Below are positions 44,511 to 54,299 of a stretch of DNA of 64,000 nucleotides, in pieces. The DNA comes from Mucilaginibacter ginsenosidivorax (GTDB taxonomy: Bacteria > Bacteroidota > Bacteroidia > Sphingobacteriales > Sphingobacteriaceae): the NCBI RefSeq assembly GCF_007971525.1, contig NZ_CP042437.1, positions 7,006,001 to 7,070,000 of the forward strand. Reading direction: 5' to 3'. The position numbers and the translations under genes were made by a program. How positions within the stretch are numbered: position 1 is the stretch's first letter; each line of letters starts with the position of its first letter. The notes beneath the pieces are model-generated. The model saw nothing but the letters and a program-made list of their open reading frames with translations, was not told the DNA's origin and searched no databases.

Positions 44511-45773
44511 ATGAAAAATGTATTGATCAATAAATTTCTACCCGCATATCCGGCAGTCCGCAAAGGGCTTTTGGTATGGCTTGCACTGGGCGTTGCTGTG
44601 GTTGTTTGCCCATCCTACATCGTTCCTAAATTAAAATCCGTTAAAGTAAAGGATGAACCTACGCCCATAACCTTGAAAGTGCAATTGGTTACTAATAACC
44701 TGGAAGCACCTACTGCCATTGTTTTTCCGGGTAACGGCGACACGTGGGTGTTGGAACAAAAGGGAAGAATCAGGATAATCAGGAGCGGTAAATTACTTGA
44801 TGAGCCTTTGCTCGATTTAAAAAGCAAAATGATAAAAGTGAACAATGGTTACGAGGAACGCGGCTTATTGGGCATAGCCCTGCACCCCAGGTTTAAAACC
44901 AACCACAAGTTTTATGTTTTTTATAGTGCTCCATCGGCCAATAAATCCGACCATATGGATGTGATAGCCGAATATCAGGCACCCGCAAACACAGGCTCCA
45001 TTGATCCAGCCAGTGGCCGCATCATACTTACACAAGAAAAGCCAGATGGTAACCACGATGGCGGTTGTTTACAGTTTGGACCCGATGGCTACCTGTATTT
45101 TTCATTTGGCGATGGCGGCGGCCAGGGCGATAAGCATGGCGAAATAGGTAACGGCCAAAAAATGGATATCATGCTGGGTAAAATATTACGTATCGATATC
45201 AACACGGCACAAGGGTATTTGGTGCCAAAAGATAACCCTTTTGTCGGGCGTAAAGATGCAAGGGGCGAAATATGGGCCTACGGTTTCCGTAACCCTTACC
45301 GGTTTTCTTTTGACAAGGCATCCAACCAATTATTTGCTGGTGATGTTGGCCAGGATTTATGGGAAGAGGTTGATATTGTGAAAAAGGGCGGCAATTACGG
45401 CTGGCGGTTATTTGAAGGAACACATCCTTACAATCCTGCTAACGGTTCTGATACCAGGAGTATCACCATGCCCATATCAGAGTATCCCCACAAAGAAGGC
45501 GTATCTGTTATTGGCGGCTATGTTTACAACGGCAGGCAAATTCCTGTATTAAAGGGTAAATATTTTTTTGCCGATTGGGCCGGGCCGGTGTACTACCTGC
45601 AAAAAGCAGGTACTAAGTGGGGAAGGGGTAAGGTAGCCCTGCAAAACCTGCCGCCCGATTTAAAGATCACCGGTTTTGGCGAAGATGCCGCCGGAGAATT
45701 ATTTATGCTTACCAACGCCGATACCGGGCCGGGCGCTACAAAAGGAGGCGTTTATAAAATAGTGAAGAACTAA
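44511..45773 (+). CDS. Exported PQQ-type sugar dehydrogenase (GSDH family)
   Basis: The ATG at 44511 is preferred over one 32 codons upstream because MKNVLINKFLPAYPAVRKGLLVWLALGVAVVV then forms a normal signal or anchor. The 420-residue product is a six-bladed GSDH propeller with ERGLLGIALHPRFKTNHKFYVFYS (near residue 120), GNHDGGCLQFGPDGYLYFSFGDGG, GEIWAYGFRNPYRFSFD and AGDVGQDLWEEVD. Family members oxidise aldose sugars in the periplasm using PQQ and calcium; this one lacks a fused cytochrome. It follows the GH2 gene by about 100 bases, so it may oxidise the released sugar. Confidence 0.9.
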   Translation: MKNVLINKFLPAYPAVRKGLLVWLALGVAVVVCPSYIVPKLKSVKVKDEPTPITLKVQLVTNNLEAPTAIVFPGNGDTWVLEQKGRIRIIRSGKLLDEPLLDLKSKMIKVNNGYEERGLLGIALHPRFKTNHKFYVFYSAPSANKSDHMDVIAEYQAPANTGSIDPASGRIILTQEKPDGNHDGGCLQFGPDGYLYFSFGDGGGQGDKHGEIGNGQKMDIMLGKILRIDINTAQGYLVPKDNPFVGRKDARGEIWAYGFRNPYRFSFDKASNQLFAGDVGQDLWEEVDIVKKGGNYGWRLFEGTHPYNPANGSDTRSITMPISEYPHKEGVSVIGGYVYNGRQIPVLKGKYFFADWAGPVYYLQKAGTKWGRGKVALQNLPPDLKITGFGEDAAGELFMLTNADTGPGATKGGVYKIVKN

Positions 45774-45785
45774 TACTATAATACT

Positions 45786-45825
45786 AAAAGAAGAAGGCTG
45801 CTCAACCGGGCAGCCTTCTTCTTTT
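45786..45825. terminator. Bidirectional Rho-independent terminator
   Basis: A perfect 16-bp stem (AAAAGAAGAAGGCTGC with its complement at 45810-45825) closes on an 8-nt loop, with A- and T-rich outer ends. It lies between the convergent dehydrogenase and ECF sigma genes and can serve both. Confidence 0.93.
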
Positions 45826-45854
45826 ACCATATTTAAGGATAAGCACATCCTAAA

Positions 45855-46427
45855 TTACATGAGGTGGATAAATATCAAAAAATAAATGTGCTTAAAGCAA
45901 ACTTTAAGGTGTTTTACGGCCAGGGCCAGTTGATTTTCGACGGTGCGTTTGGATATCTGCAGCCTATCTGCAATTTCCTGGTTCGATAAATTGTCAAAAC
46001 GACTTAACTCAAAAATTTCCTGGCATCTTTTGGGCAGCTTATCAAGATGACCGTTTAGCTGGTTATTAATTTCTGTTTGCTGTATGCGCACCTCTCCTTC
46101 GTTTAATTGATAGCTGTTATCGGCAACCAGGCTATCGTTAAAAACAATATCGAGTTTAACTGCCTTACGGCGCTTGTAAATTTGAAACCGAACCGAAGTT
46201 TGCATAAAATTAAAAAAGGATTCAATTTCCAGTACTTTCCGCCGGTTCCAGATACTTACAAAAACATCATTAACGGCCTCGGCACAAACCTCGTGATCAT
46301 CCAGGTAATAATGGGCTGTTTTGTACAGGCTTACCCAGTAACGGTCAAACAGCATATTGAATGCAATTTCATCGTCCTTACGTACGGCGTGCCATAGTTG
46401 GATATCTGTTCTGGTAAGCTTTAACAT
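45855..46427 (-). CDS. ECF RNA polymerase sigma factor (Bacteroidota family 1)
   Basis: The ATG at 46427 gives the normal start MLKLTRTDIQLWHAVRKDDE; the longer frame adds 40 hydrophobic residues coded by AT-rich intergenic DNA. The 190-residue product has sigma region 2 (FNMLFDRYWVSLYKTAHYYLDDHEVCAEAVNDVFVSIW, about 20-60) and region 4 (LPKRCQEIFELSRFDNLSNQEIADRLQISKRTVENQLALAVKHL, about 127-172). It is divergent from a FecR anti-sigma gene next to SusC, the usual trans-envelope signalling set for SusCD loci. It probably activates the susCD promoter. Confidence 0.93.
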   Translation of the reverse strand: MLKLTRTDIQLWHAVRKDDEIAFNMLFDRYWVSLYKTAHYYLDDHEVCAEAVNDVFVSIWNRRKVLEIESFFNFMQTSVRFQIYKRRKAVKLDIVFNDSLVADNSYQLNEGEVRIQQTEINNQLNGHLDKLPKRCQEIFELSRFDNLSNQEIADRLQISKRTVENQLALAVKHLKVCFKHIYFLIFIHLM

Positions 46428-46547
46428 TATAATTGGTATCTTAAAAATAAGCAAAAAAAAATGATAATCATACAATAAAATAAAAAAAGCAAAAAAAGTA
46501 TGTGAGTTTTTTTGAGGATGAGGTACTATACTTATATAAACCGCCAA

Positions 46548-47702
46548 ATGTCAAAACAGGATTTTATTTCACTTTACGAAAAGTTTCTTTCGGGCCAATG
46601 TACCGATGAGGAAAAGGCCCTTTTGGAGCGCTATTACGACGAGATAAAACTATTAAACAACGATTGGGATGATACCCTGGGCGATAAGGAACAAACGCGA
46701 AAGTTGATTTTGGATAAAATGGCAGATGATGTTGATTTTCAGCGTATAATAACAGTTTCAAAACGGCAGTCATACACCTGGATAGGGTATGCTGCATCGA
46801 TAGTGTTTTTGTTTGCCATAGGTTTTTGGGGATGGCATTACGTTGCCAAACATGGCGATAAAAACCAGGTTGTAAATAATATCCGCCCCGGAAAAAACAT
46901 GGCCTATCTTACCTTAGCCAATGGCAAATCTATCATACTACAATATGCTAAAAACGGACAGATAGCGGGTAGTGGTAATATTATTATAAAAAAAATAAAA
47001 GATGGAATATTGGCTTATTCTCAAAATAATAAAAATAATAATAAACAAAAAATAACTGCTGAGCCAGATAGTAATTTATTAACAATACCCCGCGGTGGTA
47101 TTTTTCAAACCATACTGGCCGATGGTACAAAAGTGTGGCTTAACTCGGCATCTTCATTAAAATATCCCGTGGCATTTGCCGGTACAGAGCGTAAGGTTGT
47201 ACTCGTTGGCGAGGCTTATTTTGAGGTCGCCAAAAATAAGGCCATGCCATTTAAGGTTTCTGTTAACGGTACCGATGTGCGGGTATTAGGTACCCATTTT
47301 AATGTAATGGGTTATCCCGAAGACAACCAAATTGCAACTACGTTACTGGAGGGCGCCGTTAAGCTGCATTCGCCGGCAGGCAACGCGCTGCTTGCCCCGG
47401 GGCAACGGGGTACCTATGGTATTCATAATGCTGGCTTTAGTATAAAAGATGTAAACACGGCCGATGTTGTGGCCTGGAAGGATGGCTTTTTTGTGTTTGA
47501 TAACGAAAGCCTGTACAACATTATGTTAAAAATTGGGCGATGGTATAATGTGGATATCGTTTTTCAACACATCACTAACCAAAGCAGTTTTGGCGGCACA
47601 ATTTCGAGATACAAAAATATTGATGTTGTGTTGAAGGCTTTGGAAGCAACCGGATCTGTTCACTTTAAGATAGACGGAAGGAGGGTAGTTGTGATGGATT
47701 AA
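46548..47702 (+). CDS. FecR-family anti-sigma factor
   Basis: The start at 46548 (MSKQDFISLYEKFLSGQCTDEEKA) is preferred over an ATG 12 codons upstream because it opens with the usual cytoplasmic anti-sigma helix. The 384-residue protein has one TM (SYTWIGYAASIVFLFAIGFWGWHYV, about 73-97), then a periplasmic FecR domain (RGGIFQTILADGTKVWLNSASSLKYP near residue 183; GEAYFEV; FNVMGYPED) and a C-terminal DUF4974-like domain. It would hold the divergent ECF sigma inactive until the STN domain of the adjacent SusC-like transporter signals that substrate is bound. Confidence 0.93.
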   Translation: MSKQDFISLYEKFLSGQCTDEEKALLERYYDEIKLLNNDWDDTLGDKEQTRKLILDKMADDVDFQRIITVSKRQSYTWIGYAASIVFLFAIGFWGWHYVAKHGDKNQVVNNIRPGKNMAYLTLANGKSIILQYAKNGQIAGSGNIIIKKIKDGILAYSQNNKNNNKQKITAEPDSNLLTIPRGGIFQTILADGTKVWLNSASSLKYPVAFAGTERKVVLVGEAYFEVAKNKAMPFKVSVNGTDVRVLGTHFNVMGYPEDNQIATTLLEGAVKLHSPAGNALLAPGQRGTYGIHNAGFSIKDVNTADVVAWKDGFFVFDNESLYNIMLKIGRWYNVDIVFQHITNQSSFGGTISRYKNIDVVLKALEATGSVHFKIDGRRVVVMD

Positions 47703-47742
47703 CCTTTACTATTAAACTTCATAACGATCCTTAAACAAAAGA

Positions 47743-47772
47743 GACCAGGAGTAGGTCGAAGTACCCCCGGTC
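47743..47772 (+). promoter_or_regulatory. Leader hairpin upstream of the susC-like gene
   Basis: GACCAGGAGTA (47743-47753) pairs with TACCCCCGGTC (47762-47772) in an 11-bp stem with two A/C mismatches and an 8-nt loop, 72 nt before the SusC ATG. There is no T run, so it is not a plain terminator. A role in message stability, small-RNA pairing or as part of a sigma-dependent promoter is possible. Confidence 0.6.
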
Positions 47773-47844
47773 AAAACACCTTTCGGCATTAAGGGTCAAT
47801 AACTGATTATTTCTTACAACCAATTAATTACTAACCTTAACCAA

Positions 47845-50800
47845 ATGTATAAATTTTCTATTGCATTCCCGTGCAAAAGGGATTCCCGTATCCTATCAAA
47901 ATTTTTGCTGATAATGAAACTCACGTTTGTTTTATTAATAGCGGCATTGCTTCACGTAAGTGCCGCTACTTATTCGCAAAACATCAGCCTGAAAGTGAAA
48001 GATGTTTCGCTTTTAGATGTGTTTAAACAATTGCACCGCCAGGCCGGTGTTGAATTTGTGTACGATGATAAAATGCTGAAGGAGGCTAAGCCTATCAGTA
48101 TAAACGTTGTAAACGAGCCCTTAACAAAGGTGCTTGACAAATGCTTTTCGCAGCAATCCTTAAGCTACCAAATGATTCAGAACATGATTGTTATTAAGCG
48201 AAGAGCCGTTAATAGCCATACAGCTGTTATTGAACAACAGGTTTTGTCATTAACCGTAACCGGTAAAGTTGTTGATGAAAAAGGTTTGCCCATACCGGCA
48301 GTAACTGTTAAGTTAAAAGATAGTAATATAAGTACATCAACCAGGGGCGATGGCACCTACACCATTAAACTTCCCGACGGTACGGGTACCCTGGTTTTTA
48401 CTTTTGTTGGTTACAGCCCGCTGGAAATTCCTGTAAATAATACTACCCGCATCAATGTAACCCTTAAGGAATCATCAACAGGCCTAAGCGATGTGGTGGT
48501 GGTAGCTTACGGGCAACAGAAAAAGGTAAGTGTTATTGGCGCTATAAGTACCGTAAAGGCCGAAGATTTAAAAATGCCGGTTGCCAATATTACCGATGTA
48601 CTTGCCGGGCGTGTAGCGGGTATTATAGGCGTGCAACGCAGCGGGCAGCCTGGTTATGATAATGCCGAAATTTATATTCGTGGTATCTCTACCTTTACCA
48701 ACAGCAGTCCGCTTGTTTTGGTTGATGGGGTAGAGCGCGATTTTGGTAACGTAGATCCTGAAGACATAGCCAGTTTCAGTATCCTGAAAGATGCATCGGC
48801 AACGGCTGTGTATGGCGTGCGCGGTGCAAATGGGGTAATTCTTATTCAAACAAAAAAAGGCAGGGTTGGTAAGCCTATCATTAATGCCCAGTACGACCAG
48901 GGGATTACCCAATTTACCAAAATTCCGAAATTTGCTGATGGGGTAACTTATATGGAGATGGCCAATGAGGCCAACAGGAATAGTAACCCTAATGATCCGC
49001 TGCCTAAGTATTCGCAGGACAGGATCCAAAAAACAGCCGATGGATCGGACCCGGACCTTTACCCCAATGTGGATTGGTTTAAAACACTGTTTAATAAAAC
49101 AGGCCAAAATCGCCGCGCCCGTGTTAACGCTAACGGCGGGTCGGAGAGTGCTCAATATTACTTGTCTTTAGGCTACTACGACGAAACCGGTTTGTATAAA
49201 ACAGACCAGTTGGCCAACTATAACTCGGCTATCAAGTTTAACAGGTATAATTTTACATCAAACTTAACACTCAGAGTTACCAAAACCACCAAGGTTGATT
49301 TTGGTGCCTCGGGCTGGATAAGCAATGGTAACTACCCCGGCAGTTCTGTAGATGCCATCTGGAGCTCGGCATATTTATTACCGCCAATTATCATTCCGCC
49401 TGTATACTCAAACGGGTTGCACTCACAAATCCGTACCGGCGATGTGTTAAACCCCTATAACCTGCTTACCCAAAGTGGCTATGTTACCGAGTTTAAAAGC
49501 CAGTTGTGGAGCAATATTCGCGTTACGCAGGATTTGAGCTTTTGGTTGAAAGGTTTGTCAATAACGGGCATGTTTTCATTTGATAATTACAATGCGCATA
49601 TTATCAGCCGCACCAAAACAGTAGATGGTTACTTAGCCACCGGGCGCGATGCACAGGGCAACCTTTTGCTTGATAAAACATCTATTGGTACCAGTTTTTT
49701 GGGCTACGGCCGCAGTAATGGGGGCACCCGCCAGTTTTATGACGAAGCAGCTATAAACTATAGTAATAACGTTGGTAAGCATAGTTTTACAGGTTTGGTG
49801 CTGTTTAATCAATCAGATAAAGAAGATGCTTTTGCCGGCGATTTTATCAGCTCGATACCTTACCGGTACATGGGCCTGGCAGGCCGCGTTACCTATGCTT
49901 ACGATAATAAATACCTGGCCGAAGCCAACTTTGGATACAACGGTTCAGAAACTTTTGCACCCGATCATCGCTTTGGTTTCTTCCCGTCATTCGGCGCCGG
50001 ATGGGTAGTGTCCGAAGAGAAGTTTTTTAAACCACTTGCGGATGTGTTTCAGTTTCTGAAACTGCGTTACTCCTATGGCGTTGTTGGTAACAGTAATATT
50101 GGCGGCCGTCGTTTCGCTTATATATCAACGGTAGGCGGTGGTAATGGCAATTACTCTTACGGCCAAAACGGAACCAACCAAACCATCAACGGACTGGATA
50201 TTGGCGATTATGCCGTAAGCGTGACCTGGGAAAAAGCAAAAAAGCAAAATTTAGGTTTAGAGGTAAAAATGCTGGATAATGTGATATCCCTTACCTCCGA
50301 TGTTTTCCAGGAATATCGTACCGGAATATTCCGTCAACGCGGTGATGTGCCCACCTACACAGGTTTATTATCTCTTCCATATGCCAACCTGGGCGAAATA
50401 CACAACAGGGGAGTAGATGCTTCGCTGGAGATTACCAAACGCCTTGGAGAAGATTGGCAATTGGGACTTCGCGGAAACTTTACCTATAACAAAGCTATCA
50501 ACATCAATGATGCCAACGCCCCGTGGCCATACCCATGGCAGCAACGGATTGGCCGCCCTGTTGGTCAGCGGTTTGGCTATACCGCTTTGGGGCTATTTCA
50601 GAATGATGCCGATGTGGCAAACAGCCCTTACCAAACAGGTACCAACAAAGCCGGGGATATTAAATACAAGGATTTAAATGGCGACGGAAAAATTGACAGC
50701 TATGACCAGGGGCCAATTGGACACGGTAGTATCCCCGCAATTGTTTACGGCTTTGGCCCCACTATAAACTATAAGGGTTTCGCGCTTGCAGCATGGTTTA

Positions 50801-51225
50801 AGGGAATTAGTGATGTTGATATTTCATTGAATGGTGACGGCCTGCAACCCTTTAGCCAGGGTGGCGAACGTGGCAACCTGCTTGCCCAGATAACAGACCG
50901 CTGGACACCCACCAACACCAACCCTCATCCACTTTACCCAAGGCTTACTTATGGTAACGACAATATGAACTATGTAAACAGTACATGGTGGGTTAAAAAT
51001 GGCGCCTTTATGCGGATGCAGACCCTGGAATTAAGCTATGATTTTGCGCACGCAAGCTGGTTAAAACATACAGGAATGTCAAACCTCAGCATTTATTTTA
51101 TCGGCTACAATTTGTGGACCGTGAGTGGATTTAAACTATGGGATGTTGAATTGGGAGACGGTCGTGGTGCACAGTACCCGCTGCTTAAAACCTATAACCT
51201 TGGTTTAAAATGCACCTTTAAATAG
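47845..51225 (+). CDS. SusC/RagA-type TonB-dependent glycan transporter with STN domain
   Basis: This 1,126-residue outer-membrane protein starts with a long signal region (residues 1-45, ending ATYSQ), as is usual for Sphingobacteriaceae SusC proteins. Next are an STN signalling domain (about 48-115), a carboxypeptidase-regulatory-like domain (about 138-222), the plug (SDVVVVAYGQQKK near 225; DVLAGRVAGI; SILKDASATAVYGVRGANGVILI) and a 22-strand barrel to the C-terminal LKCTFK. It imports oligosaccharides with energy from TonB. The STN domain links it to the adjacent FecR/ECF pair. The SusD-type partner starts 25 bases downstream. Confidence 0.95.
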   Translation: MYKFSIAFPCKRDSRILSKFLLIMKLTFVLLIAALLHVSAATYSQNISLKVKDVSLLDVFKQLHRQAGVEFVYDDKMLKEAKPISINVVNEPLTKVLDKCFSQQSLSYQMIQNMIVIKRRAVNSHTAVIEQQVLSLTVTGKVVDEKGLPIPAVTVKLKDSNISTSTRGDGTYTIKLPDGTGTLVFTFVGYSPLEIPVNNTTRINVTLKESSTGLSDVVVVAYGQQKKVSVIGAISTVKAEDLKMPVANITDVLAGRVAGIIGVQRSGQPGYDNAEIYIRGISTFTNSSPLVLVDGVERDFGNVDPEDIASFSILKDASATAVYGVRGANGVILIQTKKGRVGKPIINAQYDQGITQFTKIPKFADGVTYMEMANEANRNSNPNDPLPKYSQDRIQKTADGSDPDLYPNVDWFKTLFNKTGQNRRARVNANGGSESAQYYLSLGYYDETGLYKTDQLANYNSAIKFNRYNFTSNLTLRVTKTTKVDFGASGWISNGNYPGSSVDAIWSSAYLLPPIIIPPVYSNGLHSQIRTGDVLNPYNLLTQSGYVTEFKSQLWSNIRVTQDLSFWLKGLSITGMFSFDNYNAHIISRTKTVDGYLATGRDAQGNLLLDKTSIGTSFLGYGRSNGGTRQFYDEAAINYSNNVGKHSFTGLVLFNQSDKEDAFAGDFISSIPYRYMGLAGRVTYAYDNKYLAEANFGYNGSETFAPDHRFGFFPSFGAGWVVSEEKFFKPLADVFQFLKLRYSYGVVGNSNIGGRRFAYISTVGGGNGNYSYGQNGTNQTINGLDIGDYAVSVTWEKAKKQNLGLEVKMLDNVISLTSDVFQEYRTGIFRQRGDVPTYTGLLSLPYANLGEIHNRGVDASLEITKRLGEDWQLGLRGNFTYNKAININDANAPWPYPWQQRIGRPVGQRFGYTALGLFQNDADVANSPYQTGTNKAGDIKYKDLNGDGKIDSYDQGPIGHGSIPAIVYGFGPTINYKGFALAAWFKGISDVDISLNGDGLQPFSQGGERGNLLAQITDRWTPTNTNPHPLYPRLTYGNDNMNYVNSTWWVKNGAFMRMQTLELSYDFAHASWLKHTGMSNLSIYFIGYNLWTVSGFKLWDVELGDGRGAQYPLLKTYNLGLKCTFK

Positions 51226-51250
51226 TGGTTATTATCAAATATAAACAGAT

Positions 51251-53044
51251 ATGAAAAATACAATCATAAAATATAGCGTGGCAATACTCATTTTAATATT
51301 GCCATGTGCCGGCTGCAAAAAATACCTTGACCAGGTGCCTAATGACCGTGTTACGATAGAACAGGTTTTTCAAAAAAAGGGACCGTCGGAGCAATACCTG
51401 GCCAACGTATACAGCTATGTTGATGACGAGGCTGATCAATGGACACAAAACCCATGGCTTGGCAATGCCGACGAAGCAGACATAACGTGGTCTAAATACA
51501 CCATTTACGATCTTAATATTGGTAACATTAGCGCAGGCAACGCACTTTTTGATAAATGGAACCATTATTACGATGGTATTCGCTCTGCTACTTATTTTAT
51601 AAACCATATTAAGGGCAATGCAGAAATTTTGGCCCTTAACGGCCAGCAGTTGATAGATCAATACACTGCCGAGGCCAGGTTTTTACGGGCTTACTATTAC
51701 TTTTTACTGATGCGGCAATATGGCCCGGTTGTATTGATGGGGGATAAAGAAATTCCTGCCGATGCCACTGCAAATGAGATGCAAATACCGCGCAGTTCTT
51801 TTGATGATTGCGTAAACTATGTGAGCAGCGAACTGGACAAAGCCGCGGCGGTGTTGCCGCAGGTGCCCTCAAACAACGGGCAGGCAAGTGATGTGCAGTA
51901 CGGCCGGGCTACGGTAGGTATGGCGCTTGCGGTTAAGTCGCGGTTGTTGTTATATGCAGCAAGTCCATTATATAACGGCAATACCGATTTAGCCAGCTTT
52001 AAAAACAAGGATGGCAAACCAATGATTAACCAGAGTTATGACGTTGCCAAATGGAAAAAGGCTGCCGACGCCGCCAAAGCTGTAATTGACCTGGGTTTGT
52101 ACTCATTATATAAAGACCCTGGTGGCGATCCGGTAAAATCATACCAGAATATATTCCTTATCCCGTGGAACTCCGAGCAGATATTTGTGCGTAAGGACAA
52201 CAATTTACCATCATATGATGTAAACTCGATGCCCCGCCAGGCCGGCGGCTGGAATGGTGTAGCCGTAACACAGGAGCAGGTAGATTCTTATTATATGAAC
52301 GATGGCTTGCCTATTCATGAATCATCTGCCTATTCAGAAACTGGTTTTACCACGGTGAACGGTGTTTCGGTTTACAATATGTATATGAATCGCGAGCCGC
52401 GTTTTTATGCGTCGGTTACTTATAACAACAGTATTTTCCAGGGCGGCAATATGAAAAGTGCGGCACCCATCTCATTTTTTGTGAGCGGGCCTAACGGCAA
52501 AAACGGGCACCCTACAGATTGGTCGAAAACCGGCTATCTGGTCAGGAAAAATATTGGTACGCAAACCAACGGAGGGTCGGGCGGTAACGGCGCTGCCCAG
52601 TCACGGCCCGAAATTCTTATTAGGCTTGGCGAAATTTATTTGAATTATGCCGAGGCACTGAACGAATATGCACCCGGCAACGCCGATATTGTCAAATACC
52701 TGAATTTGATAAGAGACAGGGCTGGCATCCCGCTATATGGAAATGGTGCAAAACCTATCCCTGTACCGCCAAGCCAGGCAGATATGCGTACACGTATTTG
52801 GGCCGAGCGAAGGGTTGAACTTGCTTTTGAACAGCAACGGTGGTTTGACATACGCAGGTGGAAAATTGCGCCACAGGTCATGGGCGCCGTTCATGGTATG
52901 AATATCAACAAGGACGGCAATGATTTTTTTAATCGTGTTGTAGCAAGCAACCATCTTTTCCGTACGCCGGCATCTTATTGGTTCCCGATAAGTCAGTATG
53001 ATATGGACAGATCGAAACTGGTTGTTCAAAATCCAGGATGGTAA
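51251..53044 (+). CDS. SusD/RagB-type surface glycan-binding lipoprotein
   Basis: This 597-residue protein has a lipoprotein signal (ILPCAGCKKYLDQVPNDRVT; lipid-bearing Cys near residue 22) and the SusD alpha-helical TPR fold. Landmarks are EARFLRAYYYFLLMRQYGPVVL near residue 140, the SusD C-terminal ARPEILIRLGEIYLNYAEALNE-type segment near 455, and RRVELAFEQQRWFDIRRWK near 520. SusD forms the lid over the SusC barrel and delivers glycans to it. It follows the SusC gene directly and precedes the surface lipoprotein gene by 29 bases, so all belong to one operon. Confidence 0.95.
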   Translation: MKNTIIKYSVAILILILPCAGCKKYLDQVPNDRVTIEQVFQKKGPSEQYLANVYSYVDDEADQWTQNPWLGNADEADITWSKYTIYDLNIGNISAGNALFDKWNHYYDGIRSATYFINHIKGNAEILALNGQQLIDQYTAEARFLRAYYYFLLMRQYGPVVLMGDKEIPADATANEMQIPRSSFDDCVNYVSSELDKAAAVLPQVPSNNGQASDVQYGRATVGMALAVKSRLLLYAASPLYNGNTDLASFKNKDGKPMINQSYDVAKWKKAADAAKAVIDLGLYSLYKDPGGDPVKSYQNIFLIPWNSEQIFVRKDNNLPSYDVNSMPRQAGGWNGVAVTQEQVDSYYMNDGLPIHESSAYSETGFTTVNGVSVYNMYMNREPRFYASVTYNNSIFQGGNMKSAAPISFFVSGPNGKNGHPTDWSKTGYLVRKNIGTQTNGGSGGNGAAQSRPEILIRLGEIYLNYAEALNEYAPGNADIVKYLNLIRDRAGIPLYGNGAKPIPVPPSQADMRTRIWAERRVELAFEQQRWFDIRRWKIAPQVMGAVHGMNINKDGNDFFNRVVASNHLFRTPASYWFPISQYDMDRSKLVVQNPGW

Positions 53045-53073
53045 TTAAGTTATTCACCTCAAAAATTTAAGTT

Positions 53074-54048
53074 ATGTTAACAAAAAATATTTCAAAGTTT
53101 GTATTGTTTACCGGCCTGGTCAGCAGCTTGCTTTATAGCTGTAAGGATAAAGTTGATTTACCAAACCAGCCTGTTGATAGCTATAGCCAGGTTTATATGC
53201 CCGAAGCTGTAAATAATCCGGTAGTTAAAACCTTTAAAATAACCGATAGCCTGCAAACCGCTACTTACGGGGCAAACTTTGGCGGGCAAAACTATCCAAC
53301 CAGCGATATCCCTATTACATTTACTGTAAATGGCGCCATGGTTGATAGTTTCAATGTGGTAAACAAAACCAATTATGCACTTTTGCCGGCCGGGACTTAT
53401 ACACTATCAAACCCAACTGCTACTATTCTTAAAGGCCAGTTAAGTACAAGTCCGTTCACTATATCCTTTAAAACTAAAGGCGCGGATGCTATGGATGCTT
53501 TAAAAACGTACCTATTGCCGGTAAGTATCTCCACTACAGCAGTGAAGGTAAATCAAACACTGCGTACTACCTTTTACCAGGTAAAGGCTCAGCCCGATTT
53601 TAATGACTACCCAAATTACGACAGATCAAAATGGCAGGTTATAGGTTTTTCATCGCAGGAGGCAAGCGGCGAAGGCCCTAACAATGGCCGTGCAATATTT
53701 GCGCTGGATGGTAATATAAACACGTTTTGGCATTCCAATTGGTCGGGCGCGGCGCCCGGGCCTCCGCATTATATTATTATTGATATGGGCGCGGTAGCAA
53801 CGTTGCATGGCCTGTCATTTGTAGGCCGGCAGGGCGATGGCGGCGGCAAACCCAACGAGGTTAACGTACAGGTAAGCAGTGATAATATTACCTGGGTTGA
53901 TGCCGGCACATTTAACCTGCTGAATAATAAAGACCTGCAACAACAATTTCTGCCGGGCGGGTTCAAAAACGCTCGGTACTTTAAAGTAACCATCAATTCG
54001 GCCTATAACGCATCGTACATGCAGATAGCAGAATTGAACGCTTTTTAA
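53074..54048 (+). CDS. DUF1735 plus F5/8 type C (CBM32-like) surface lipoprotein
   Basis: This 324-residue protein has a lipoprotein signal (VSSLLYSCKDK, Cys near residue 23), a DUF1735/BT_3987-like N-terminal domain (about 40-175, YGANFGGQNYPTSDIPITFTV) and a C-terminal discoidin-type carbohydrate-binding domain (about 190-322, LDGNINTFWHSNWSG, PHYIIIDMGAVATLHGLSFVGRQ). It lacks catalytic motifs, so it is a likely surface glycan-binding protein helping SusCD capture substrate. Such proteins often sit directly after SusD and next to GH76 or GH18 enzymes. It is followed by a terminator. Confidence 0.9.
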   Translation: MLTKNISKFVLFTGLVSSLLYSCKDKVDLPNQPVDSYSQVYMPEAVNNPVVKTFKITDSLQTATYGANFGGQNYPTSDIPITFTVNGAMVDSFNVVNKTNYALLPAGTYTLSNPTATILKGQLSTSPFTISFKTKGADAMDALKTYLLPVSISTTAVKVNQTLRTTFYQVKAQPDFNDYPNYDRSKWQVIGFSSQEASGEGPNNGRAIFALDGNINTFWHSNWSGAAPGPPHYIIIDMGAVATLHGLSFVGRQGDGGGKPNEVNVQVSSDNITWVDAGTFNLLNNKDLQQQFLPGGFKNARYFKVTINSAYNASYMQIAELNAF

Positions 54049-54054
54049 TATAAT

Positions 54055-54092
54055 AACCAATGGGTGGAATGCTACCATCCACCTATTGGTTT
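54055..54092 (+). terminator. Stem-loop terminator after the surface lipoprotein gene
   Basis: AACCAATGGGTGGA (54055-54068) pairs with TCCACCTATTGGTT (54078-54091) with one G/T pair, 6 bases after the stop, followed by a short T run. It may only lower, not block, read-through to the GH76 gene. Confidence 0.75.
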
Positions 54093-54299
54093 CTGCCATT
54101 TTAAGTTTAATAACAAGTATTGCCAATCAACCCATAATTGAATGTTGGGGTTGCGGCTATTTGTAAGTAAAATTTAAATTGTGACCCTACACTATATGAA
54201 AAAACATTTTTTCCGGGAAAATCCCCGGCAGGCATTCCTGTTGCCTGTTGCTGCCATCATTAACCAGTACAATTTTAAACAATCTATAAAAACAACGTT

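Noticed and set aside
46428..46547. 40-residue hydrophobic N-terminal extension of the ECF sigma factor
   Set aside because: Sigma factors of this family start close to MLKL-type residues; the extension is AT-rich intergenic DNA that happens to be open.
48568..49155. 195-codon minus-strand frame opposite the SusC-like gene
   Set aside because: Antisense shadow of the plug and barrel region; no recognisable protein features.
54213..54228. Small CCGGG/CCCGG hairpin before the GH76 gene
   Set aside because: A 5-bp stem with no T run or conserved context is too weak to call a regulatory element.
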